DNA of 5,095 nt from Solirubrobacterales bacterium (GTDB lineage Bacteria; Actinomycetota; Thermoleophilia; Solirubrobacterales; Solirubrobacteraceae), in NCBI GenBank assembly GCA_015655225.1, contig JAATFK010000141.1, positions 1 to 5,095 on the forward strand, in the 5' to 3' direction. The notes below the pieces were generated by a model that was given only the letters and a program-made list of their open reading frames with translations, made no database searches and was not told the DNA's origin. Below, one piece after another: positions 1 through 5,095 of the stretch; within the stretch, counting starts at the first letter, position 1, and the number at the start of each line of letters is the position of its first letter. The translations under genes and the position numbers were made by a program.

Positions 1-48
1 CGCGACGACGACGATCGTGAGGAACGAGCCGGTGTCGACCGTCACCAT
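1..48 (-). CDS. Start of a probable membrane protein gene, truncated by the left window edge
   Basis: On the minus strand an ATG at 48-46, followed directly by an in-frame GTG at 45-43, opens a frame that stays open to base 1. The 16 visible codons read MVTVDTGSFLTIVVVA. A short polar start running into a Thr/Ile/Val-rich hydrophobic stretch is typical of the first transmembrane segment of a transporter; cation:proton antiporters often begin in this style, but that is only a guess. The GTG overlaps the TGA stop of the upstream exporter gene (GTGA at 45-42), an arrangement common for translationally coupled genes of one operon. No strong Shine-Dalgarno sequence lies upstream, so ribosomes may re-initiate after finishing the exporter. 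With 16 codons the family cannot be named, and the frame could be chance, but the hydrophobic start plus the overlap makes a real gene more likely than not. Confidence 0.45.
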   Translation of the reverse strand, partial: MVTVDTGSFLTIVVVA

Positions 49-1688
49 CGGGAGACCGCCGCCGCCCGTGGTCGTGGATAGCCCGCGAGCGGGCTGGAGG
101 CGGCGACGGTGGCCGAGCCGCCCGTCCCGAGCGCCTCCTCCTCGACCTCGTCGGGCTCCTCGACGCGGCCCGGCGGCATGAATCTGACGGCGGCGACGAA
201 CGCGGCCGCCATCACGCCGGCCATCACGTAGAGCACGATCCGGGTCGAGTGCGCGAAGTCGAGCTGCACCTGGTCGAACAAGTGCTTCGCGGCCGCGCCC
301 GTCTGCCCGGCGAAGCTGTTGCCGACGCCGCCGCCCGAGCCGCTGACGGCGTGGGCGATCGAGTCGGCCTGCGCCTTCGGGACGCCGGCGACGCCGAGCG
401 TCTTCTCGATCCGCGAGCTGTTCTGCGTCAGCAGGATCGTGCCGAGGACCGCGAGGCCGATGCTGGCGCCGAAGTTGCGGACCGTCTGCGTGATGCCGGT
501 CACCTCGCCGTAGGCGTCGCGCGGCGCGCGGTTGAGCGCGTCGGTGCTGACCGGCCCGAGCACGAGCCCGACGCCGGCTCCGGCGATCGCGATGTAGTAC
601 CACTGGTTGTTGAACGAGAGGTCGGTCACCTGCTGGCCCCACAGGTAGAAGCCGACGGCGGCGACCGCGCAGCCGAGCACGACCGTCGGCCGCGCGCCTC
701 TCGCGTCGAGGATCCGGCCGCCCCACTGCGCGGCGATCGTGAAGCCGCCGAAGAACACGAGCAGGAAGAGCCCGGCGTTGGTGGCGCTCTCGCCGAGCGC
801 GACCTGCGCGTAGAGGCTCATGAAGAAGAACAGCGGGACGAAGCAGACCGACAGCAGGAACAGCACGATGTTGTCGACGGCGAACGCGCGGCTCCGGAAG
901 ATCTTCAGCTCCACGAGCGGGTTCGGGATCCGCAGCTCCCAGGCGACGAACGCCAGCAGCAGCACCACGCCGACGACGATCGAGCCGATCGTCTTGACGT
1001 CGCTCCAGCCCCACACGCTCGCCTGCTGCAGGCCGAGCACGAGCAGGCCCATCCCGGCCGAGACGAGCACCGCGCCGCGCCCGTCGATCCGGCTCGGGCG
1101 CGCGTCCTTCGGCAGCTCCGGGATCGCGTCTCTCGCGAGCACCGTGAGGACGATCGCGATCGCCGCGATCGGGACGTTGATCCAGAAGATCGAGCGCCAG
1201 GTCCACTCCGTCAGGTAGCCGCCCGCGATCGGCCCGACCGCCGTCAGCCCGCCGGAGGCTGAGAAGAAGATCGCCAGCGCCTTGCCGCGCTCGCGCACCG
1301 GGTAGGCGGCGACGACGATCGCCAGCGCGGACGGGAACAGCAGCGCCGCGGCCGCGCCCTGGACGATGCGGAAGAAGATGATCCAGGCCTCGCCGATCCC
1401 GCTCGTCGGCGTCGCGCCGCAGAGGGCGGAGGAGAGCGCGAACAGCGCCACGCCGGTGATCACCATGCGCCGGTGGCCGAAGACGTCGCTCAGCTTGCCG
1501 CCGAACGCGAACAGCGCCGAGAGCGCGAGCAGGTAGCCGTTGACGATCCACTGTGAGCCGGTCGAGGTGAGCGACAGGTCCTTCTGGAGGTTCGGGACGG
1601 CGAGGGCGACGATCGTCTGGTCGATGAACATCATCGCGACGGCGAAGATCATCGCGACGAGAACGAGGTTCTTGCTGGATTGGCGCAT
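42..1688 (-). CDS. MFS drug exporter, DHA2 family (EmrB/QacA-like, 14 TM)
   Basis: This 548-residue inner-membrane protein is a proton-driven exporter of the 14-helix drug:H+ antiporter-2 family. Visible family motifs are FIDQTIVALAVPNL near residues 21-34 (TM1, Asp23), motif A GKLSDVFGHRR at 64-74, motif B RIVQG at 107-111, motif C within 143-157 ending GPIAGG, and the second-half signature with ITQTVRNFGASIG at 399-411. A polar, Ser/Gly-rich loop at about 421-480 before the last helix is usual for DHA2 members. The C-terminus after residue 505 is a soluble tail with an acidic patch (EEPDEVEEE). The frame extends upstream of ATG 1688, but the extra 108 residues are Arg/Ser-rich and unlike any transporter start, while ATG 1688 places MRQSSKNL just before TM1. 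No clear ribosome binding site precedes it. The gene is probably first in a leftward operon, as its stop overlaps the next start. The substrate (drug, metabolite or dye) cannot be read from the sequence. Confidence 0.93.
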   Translation of the reverse strand: MRQSSKNLVLVAMIFAVAMMFIDQTIVALAVPNLQKDLSLTSTGSQWIVNGYLLALSALFAFGGKLSDVFGHRRMVITGVALFALSSALCGATPTSGIGEAWIIFFRIVQGAAAALLFPSALAIVVAAYPVRERGKALAIFFSASGGLTAVGPIAGGYLTEWTWRSIFWINVPIAAIAIVLTVLARDAIPELPKDARPSRIDGRGAVLVSAGMGLLVLGLQQASVWGWSDVKTIGSIVVGVVLLLAFVAWELRIPNPLVELKIFRSRAFAVDNIVLFLLSVCFVPLFFFMSLYAQVALGESATNAGLFLLVFFGGFTIAAQWGGRILDARGARPTVVLGCAVAAVGFYLWGQQVTDLSFNNQWYYIAIAGAGVGLVLGPVSTDALNRAPRDAYGEVTGITQTVRNFGASIGLAVLGTILLTQNSSRIEKTLGVAGVPKAQADSIAHAVSGSGGGVGNSFAGQTGAAAKHLFDQVQLDFAHSTRIVLYVMAGVMAAAFVAAVRFMPPGRVEEPDEVEEEALGTGGSATVAASSPLAGYPRPRAAAVSRW

Positions 1689-1798
1689 GGACGGCCTATC
1701 GGTCGGGGAAGAACAGCTTTCCAGCGCTGCGTCAGAAGAATGACATGGTGGGAGGACGCCGGGCAAGGTCGGCGTCCGCCGGCCGACCACCCGGGGAG
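1689..1798. promoter_or_regulatory. Divergent intergenic region between exporter and hydrolase
   Basis: These 110 bases separate two divergently transcribed genes and should hold both promoters. I cannot assign either one convincingly. On the minus strand TAGGCC (1698-1693) resembles a -10 box, but its last base is not T and it ends only 4 nt before the exporter ATG. The 8-bp palindrome CAGCGCTG at 1722-1729 is a possible but weak operator. If the hydrolase starts at the upstream ATG (1745) instead of 1799, the region shrinks to 56 bp. Confidence 0.4.
1767..1788. repeat. Inverted repeat, 7-bp perfect arms, just upstream of the hydrolase start
   Basis: GGTCGGC at 1767-1773 and GCCGACC at 1782-1788 are perfect reverse complements separated by 8 nt. 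The right arm ends 10 nt before ATG 1799, so in RNA it would form a GC-rich hairpin in the leader, just before GGGGAG (1793-1798) and the start codon. It could be an operator, an RNA hairpin affecting translation, or a chance match in GC-rich DNA. If translation begins at 1745 it is simply coding. Confidence 0.35.
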
Positions 1799-2635
1799 AT
1801 GAGCCTGATCGACGCCCTCGACCGGATCGCAGCGATCCAGTCGGAGATCGCCCCGCTGCTCGGCGGCACCCCCGCGACCGCCTCCAGCGCGGCGACCGCT
1901 TCGACGGCCACGACGCCGACCGCGACCGCCGCCTCGACGGCGACCAGCCCCAGCTTCGCGACCCTGCTGTCGCAGGCGCAGGGCGTTCCCTCGAACACCG
2001 CCGCGCTGCCAACTGCCGCCACGCTGCCGACGGCCGCCGCGACGACGACCCTCCCGGTCGCCACCCAGCTGGGCGCGGCGACCGGCGGCGCCGGCATCGT
2101 CGGGGCCGGGGCCACCCTGCCGGGTGCGTCGCTGCTGACGAGCGGCCAGCAGCAGTTCGGCGCCGAGCTGGCGGCGCAGACCGGGCTCGACCCGGGCGTC
2201 GTCTCCGCCTGGATGCTGGCGGAGGAGTCGAGCGGCGCGGCCGGCTCGCGCCAGAGCGCGAACAACCACGACTGGCTCAACATCGGCTACACCGACAGCG
2301 GCACCTACGGGGCGCAGGCGTCGGTCTGGAGCAATCCGGTCACGGCCGCCGACGCGACCGCCGGCTGGCTCAAGGGCCAGGACACGATCCCCGGCTACGG
2401 CACCGCCGCGCCCGGCGTGCAGGCGATCCTCTCGACCGCCGGCCAGCCGCCCGCGACGCAGATCGCGGCGCTGCAGAATTCCGGCTGGGCGTCGAGCGGC
2501 TACCCCGACGTGCCGCAGCTCTACCAGCAGGTCACGGGCAGCGCCGCGGCCGCCGTCGCCCCGGTCGCGGCTCCCGTCACGGCAGCCCCCCTCGCCGCGA
2601 CCGCGCCCGTCGCGACCGCCACCGCCGCCGCCTGA
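1799..2635 (+). CDS. Lysozyme/glucosaminidase-like cell-wall hydrolase with flagellar-hydrolase-like N-terminus
   Basis: The 278-residue product has three parts. Residues 1-20 form an amphipathic helix (MSLIDALDRIAAIQSEIAPL) that, with SFATLLSQAQG at 52-62, resembles the N-terminus of actinobacterial flagellum-associated transglycosylases and peptidases (from memory). Ala/Thr/Pro-rich linkers fill about 24-51 and 64-110. Residues 112-246 look like a lysozyme-fold peptidoglycan hydrolase: AWMLAEESSG at 137-146 is followed by NNHDWLNIGY at 155-164, similar to the E-S...NN..(F/N)-(G/I) pattern of GH73 glucosaminidases and related transglycosylases, so Glu143 (or Glu142) is the likely catalytic acid. 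The tail after 248 is Ala/Pro/Thr-rich. No Sec signal or membrane segment is visible. An in-frame ATG at 1745 would add 18 Arg/Gly-rich residues; I prefer 1799 because the helix begins there, though GGGGAG touches that ATG and is too close to be an ideal ribosome site. The exact bond cleaved is unknown. Confidence 0.75.
   Translation: MSLIDALDRIAAIQSEIAPLLGGTPATASSAATASTATTPTATAASTATSPSFATLLSQAQGVPSNTAALPTAATLPTAAATTTLPVATQLGAATGGAGIVGAGATLPGASLLTSGQQQFGAELAAQTGLDPGVVSAWMLAEESSGAAGSRQSANNHDWLNIGYTDSGTYGAQASVWSNPVTAADATAGWLKGQDTIPGYGTAAPGVQAILSTAGQPPATQIAALQNSGWASSGYPDVPQLYQQVTGSAAAAVAPVAAPVTAAPLAATAPVATATAAA
2004..2039 (+). repeat. 18-bp imperfect tandem repeat inside the hydrolase linker
   Basis: Two adjacent 18-bp units (2004-2021 and 2022-2039) share CGCTGCC and GCCGCC and encode the peptide repeat LPTAATLPTAA at hydrolase residues 70-80. 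It is in frame and lies in the Ala/Thr/Pro linker, so copy-number change would only lengthen or shorten a flexible spacer. It is probably a product of slippage in low-complexity coding DNA. Confidence 0.55.
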
Positions 2636-2646
2636 CCCGAGCGGGC

Positions 2647-2652
2647 TACGCT
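2647..2652 (+). promoter_or_regulatory. Probable -10 element (TACGCT) of a leaderless helicase mRNA
   Basis: TACGCT matches the actinobacterial -10 consensus TANNNT and ends 6 nt before the GTG at 2659, the spacing expected if transcription starts at or next to the first base of that codon. No Shine-Dalgarno sequence precedes the GTG, which fits leaderless translation. No TTGAC-like -35 is seen at 16-18 bp; leaderless actinobacterial promoters often lack one. The hexamer overlaps a small 5-bp-stem hairpin (GAGCG 2639-2643, CGCTC 2649-2653) that is too weak to call a terminator. This suggests the helicase can be transcribed separately from the hydrolase. Confidence 0.5.
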
Positions 2653-2658
2653 CAGTCG

Positions 2659-4740
2659 GTGTCCGCCGTCGCCCCTGACTTCGCCGCCCTCACGCTCGAT
2701 CGCCTGCGCGCGCTGACCGGCGATCCCGCCGCCGACTTCCGCGACGGACAGCTGGAGGCGATCCACGACGTCGTCGTCGACCGCGCGCGGGTCCTCTGCG
2801 TCCAGCGGACCGGCTGGGGCAAGTCGGCCGTCTACTTCGTCGCGACCGCGCTGCTGCGCGCGCAGGGCGCCGGGCCGACGCTGATCGTCTCGCCGCTGCT
2901 GGCGCTGATGCGCAATCAGATCGCCGGCGCCGAGCGCCTCGGCCTCCGCGCCCACACGATCAACTCGACCAACCGCGACGAGTGGGACGGGATCCGCGAC
3001 CTGCTCGCGCGCGACGAGATCGACCTGCTGCTGATCTCGCCCGAGCGGCTCAACAACCCGCGCTTCCGCGACGAGCTGCTGCCGCTGTTCGCCGCCTCCG
3101 TCGGCCTGCTCGTGATCGACGAGGCGCACTGCATCTCCGACTGGGGCCACGACTTCCGGCCCGACTACCGGCGCGTGAAGGACATGCTGACGGCGCTGCC
3201 CGAGCAGGTCGCCGTGCTCGGCACGACCGCGACCGCGAACGACCGCGTCGTGCGCGACGTGCTCGACCAGCTCGGCGCGGGCGCCGGCGCGGCCGACGAG
3301 CTGCGCTCCTACCGCGGCCCGCTCGGGCGCAGCTCGCTGCGACTCGAGGCGCTGGAGCTGCCGCAGCCGGCGCAGCGGCTCGCCTGGCTGGTCGAGACGC
3401 TGCCTCGACTCCCCGGCAGCGGGATCGTGTACACGCTCACGAAGCGCGACGCCGAGCAGGTCGCCTCCTTCCTCACCGCCCACGGCATCAGCGCGCTCGC
3501 CTACAGCGGCGAGCAGGAGACGGAGGAGCGGATCGCCGCCGAGGGCCGGCTGCTGCGCAACGAGGTGAAGGCGCTCGTCGCGACCTCGGCGCTGGGGATG
3601 GGCTACGACAAGGCCGACCTCGAGTTCGTCGTCCACTACCAGGCGCCCGGCTCAGTCGTCGCCTACTACCAGCAGGTCGGGCGCGCCGGGCGCGGCGTCG
3701 ACCACGCCGAGGTGGTGCTGCTGCGCGGCAGCGAGGACCGGCGCATCCAGGACTTCTTCATCGAGCAGGCGTTCCCCTCCGCCGAGCGCGTGCACGCGGT
3801 GCTGGCGGAGCTGTCCTCCGACGCGGCCGGCCGCACGAGCCGCGAGCTGATGGCGGCCGTCAACCTCGGCGCGGGGCGGATCGAGGCGATGCTGAAGATC
3901 CTCGACGTGGAGGGCGCGGTCGGCCGCGAGGGCACGCGCTGGGTCGCGGTCCCGGGCAGCGACTGGCACTACGACGCGGCCCGCTACGAGGGCATCACGG
4001 CGCTGCGGCGCGAGGAGCAGGCGGCGATGGCGGCCTATGGGACCGACGGCCGCTGCCTGATGCGCGTGCTCCAGGAGGAGCTGGACGACCCGGACCCGCA
4101 GGACTGCGGAAGGTGCTCCGTGTGCGCCGGCCCGCGCTATGCGGCCGCGCCCGCGCAGGAGCTGGTCGAGCTGGCGCAGCGGCACCTGCGCTCGAAGCCG
4201 ATCGCGCTGGAGCCGCGCAGAATGGCGCCCGACCCGGGCGGGACGATGCGCAGAATCCCGCCCGACGCGCTGATCTCCGGCGGCTGGGCGCTCGCGCGGC
4301 TCGGTGACGGCGGCTGGTGGCCGGCGATCGAGCGAGGCCTGCGACGCGGCCGCCTCGACGACGAGATCGCGGTCGCGCTCGCCGACGTGCTGCGCGGCGC
4401 GGGCGTCCGACCGGCGTGGATCGCGACCGTCCCCTCGACCACCGTCGGCCCGGTGCTCGACGCGCTCGCCGACGGGATCGCCGGCGAGCTGGGCGTCGCG
4501 CGGGTCGACCTGCTGGCGCGGCGCGAGGAGCGTCCGCCGCAGCGCGAGATGGCGAACGCGGCGCAGCAGGCCGCGAACGTCCGCGGCGCGTTCACGGTCA
4601 CGAGCCGGACGCCGGCCGGCGTCGGCGTGCTGCTCGACGACCGCCGCCTCTCCGGCTTCACGCTCGCGATGGTCGGCGGCCAGCTGCGCAGATCCGGCGC
4701 CGAGGCGGTCGTCCCGCTGGCGCTCGCGACCCTCAACTAG
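2659..4740 (+). CDS. RecQ-family ATP-dependent DNA helicase fused to a C-terminal phosphoribosyltransferase/ComF-like domain
   Basis: The 693-residue cytoplasmic protein starts at GTG 2659 and should unwind DNA 3'-5' using ATP in repair or recombination. The helicase core has motif 0 FRDGQLEAI (27-35), Walker A TGWGKS (51-56), motif Ia near 76-87, DEAHCISDWGHDFRPDY (154-170, with the RecQ aromatic-rich loop), GTTATA (188-193), SALGMGYDKADLEFVVHY (310-327) and YYQQVGRAGR (336-345), all intact. A winged-helix-like segment spans about 373-432, and Cys466, 483, 486 and 489 form the RecQ zinc site. After it there is no HRDC domain. Instead a linker with EPRRM (518-522) and two Gly/Trp-rich stretches leads to a domain with VPSTTVGPVL (591-600), MANAAQQAANVRGAF (631-645) and the PRPP-loop-like VLLDDRRLSGFT (657-668, Asp660-Asp661), ending in AEAVVPLALA. 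Known actinobacterial RecQ-like proteins share this layout. Whether the PRTase part binds PRPP is unknown. The stop overlaps the convergent LysR gene. Confidence 0.93.
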   Translation: MSAVAPDFAALTLDRLRALTGDPAADFRDGQLEAIHDVVVDRARVLCVQRTGWGKSAVYFVATALLRAQGAGPTLIVSPLLALMRNQIAGAERLGLRAHTINSTNRDEWDGIRDLLARDEIDLLLISPERLNNPRFRDELLPLFAASVGLLVIDEAHCISDWGHDFRPDYRRVKDMLTALPEQVAVLGTTATANDRVVRDVLDQLGAGAGAADELRSYRGPLGRSSLRLEALELPQPAQRLAWLVETLPRLPGSGIVYTLTKRDAEQVASFLTAHGISALAYSGEQETEERIAAEGRLLRNEVKALVATSALGMGYDKADLEFVVHYQAPGSVVAYYQQVGRAGRGVDHAEVVLLRGSEDRRIQDFFIEQAFPSAERVHAVLAELSSDAAGRTSRELMAAVNLGAGRIEAMLKILDVEGAVGREGTRWVAVPGSDWHYDAARYEGITALRREEQAAMAAYGTDGRCLMRVLQEELDDPDPQDCGRCSVCAGPRYAAAPAQELVELAQRHLRSKPIALEPRRMAPDPGGTMRRIPPDALISGGWALARLGDGGWWPAIERGLRRGRLDDEIAVALADVLRGAGVRPAWIATVPSTTVGPVLDALADGIAGELGVARVDLLARREERPPQREMANAAQQAANVRGAFTVTSRTPAGVGVLLDDRRLSGFTLAMVGGQLRRSGAEAVVPLALATLN
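4737..4740. other. CTAG palindrome serving as both stop codons of convergent genes
   Basis: The helicase stop is TAG at 4738-4740 on the plus strand and the LysR-type gene stop is TAG at 4739-4737 on the minus strand, so the self-complementary CTAG ends both genes. The two coding regions overlap tail to tail by 4 bp and leave no non-coding room for a terminator. Any termination signal must lie inside the 3' coding end of the other gene; I see no evident hairpin with a T-tract there. Confidence 0.9.
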
Positions 4741-5095
4741 CGCGGCGCGCGCGCCCAGGCCGGCAGCCAGACGTCGTCGTCGCGGAGGCGGGGGGGGATC
4801 GACACGAGGTAGTCGCGGAACGCGGCGAGCGCGGGGTGCGGGTTGTCCTCGCGCCAGATCAGCGACATCGGATAGACCGGGCTCGGGTCCCGCAGCGGGA
4901 TCCGCCGCAGGTCGTAGCTGGCCGGCCACAGGTAGCGCGAGCTGACGCCGACGAGGGTCGTCAGCTCCGCCGAGTCGGCGATCTCGGCGAGCAGCGCCTC
5001 GTTGCCGAAGACGGGCCCGACCACGTCGATCGCAAGCGCGAACGCGGCGGCCAGCTCGTCGTAGTAGTCGGCCACCTCGCCGCGGGCGTCGAGGC
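4737..5095 (-). CDS. LysR-family transcriptional regulator, C-terminal part, cut by the right window edge
   Basis: The frame is open from the right edge to a TAG at 4739-4737, giving 118 visible residues. A GTG at 5075-5073 is not taken as the start, because the frame continues upstream as LDARGE and the visible part matches only the end of a longer protein. The segment looks like the last portion of a LysR effector-binding (periplasmic-binding-fold) domain: VVGPVFGNEALLAEIAD at 24-40 of the fragment, then LRRIPLRDPSPVYP (62-75), SLIWREDNPHPALAAFRDYL (77-96) and a short WLPAWARAPR tail. The P-x-Y-P-x-S-L-I-W-R-x-D-N-P-H-P-A-L signature is one I recognise from actinobacterial LysR proteins of unknown effector. 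The N-terminal winged helix-turn-helix would lie about 180 codons beyond the window. Its target genes are probably on that side, not the convergent helicase. Confidence 0.8.
   Translation of the reverse strand, partial: LDARGEVADYYDELAAAFALAIDVVGPVFGNEALLAEIADSAELTTLVGVSSRYLWPASYDLRRIPLRDPSPVYPMSLIWREDNPHPALAAFRDYLVSIPPRLRDDDVWLPAWARAPR

Noticed and set aside
249..1262. 337-codon open frame on the plus strand antisense to the exporter
   Set aside because: Its translation is almost only Arg, Asp, Glu, Ala and Val with no domain; it is a GC-driven shadow of the exporter gene.
1722..1729. CAGCGCTG palindrome as an operator for the exporter
   Set aside because: Only 8 bp, flanks do not extend the symmetry, and no regulator gene for it is visible; kept only as a note in the intergenic entry.
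1689..2012. N-terminal extension of the exporter frame on the minus strand (108 more codons)
   Set aside because: The extra residues are Arg/Ser/Pro-rich, overlap the divergent hydrolase gene antisense, and precede a perfect transporter start at ATG 1688.
1649..2283. Two minus-strand frames (1649-2269 and 1732-2283) antisense to the hydrolase
   Set aside because: Composition reflects the complement of the Ala/Thr linker codons; no recognisable motif and no plausible start context.
2639..2653. Small hairpin between hydrolase and helicase as a terminator
   Set aside because: Only a 5-bp stem with no T-tract; the overlap with a -10-like hexamer explains the sequence better.
2521..3636. 371-codon minus-strand open frame across the hydrolase end and helicase
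   Set aside because: Low-complexity Arg/Gln/Val/Asp-rich translation, antisense to well-supported helicase motifs; a shadow frame.
4215..4266. 33-bp-spaced repeat GCGCAGAAT...GCCCGAC within the helicase gene
   Set aside because: It is in frame and encodes RRMAPD and RRIPPD in the linker that is characteristic of this RecQ subgroup; most likely coincidence of codon use, not a DNA repeat with its own role.
3652..4929. 425-codon minus-strand open frame opposite the helicase C-terminal half
   Set aside because: Arg/Ala/Asp-rich shadow, in conflict with the LysR frame on the same strand and the helicase on the other.

Overview
The window is about 5.1 kb of very GC-rich DNA (by eye around 70% or more), with strong G/C preference at third codon positions and almost no non-coding space. 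Together with a GTG start, a TANNNT element placed as in a leaderless mRNA, and a RecQ helicase of the kind seen in Actinomycetota, this points to a high-GC actinobacterium. The Thermoleophilia/Solirubrobacterales (Conexibacter-like bacteria) fit best, but that is an inference from protein style, not a database result.

Layout from left to right: (1) bases 1-48, minus strand, hold the first codons of a probable membrane-protein gene that runs off the left edge. It overlaps the end of the next gene in a GTGA stop/start. (2) Bases 42-1688, minus strand, encode a complete 14-TM DHA2/EmrB-QacA-type MFS exporter. (3) Bases 1689-1798 are a short divergent intergenic region with a 7-bp-arm inverted repeat. 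(4) Bases 1799-2635, plus strand, encode a lysozyme/glucosaminidase-like cell-wall hydrolase. Its N-terminus resembles flagellum-associated hydrolases, it has long Ala/Thr/Pro linkers, and it has no evident Sec signal. (5) Bases 2659-4740, plus strand, encode a RecQ-family DNA helicase in which the HRDC end is replaced by a phosphoribosyltransferase/ComF-like domain. (6) Bases 4737-5095, minus strand, hold the C-terminal part of a LysR-type regulator cut by the right edge. Its TAG stop shares a CTAG palindrome with the helicase stop.

The genes do not form an obvious single system. The exporter and the gene at the left edge look like one leftward operon. The hydrolase and helicase are co-directional and 23 bp apart, but the helicase seems to have its own leaderless promoter. 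The LysR gene converges on the helicase and probably belongs to a unit lying mostly outside the window. I see no mobile element, tRNA, rRNA, CRISPR array or defence island. The most notable items are the helicase-PRTase fusion and the flagellar-like hydrolase lacking a Sec signal.
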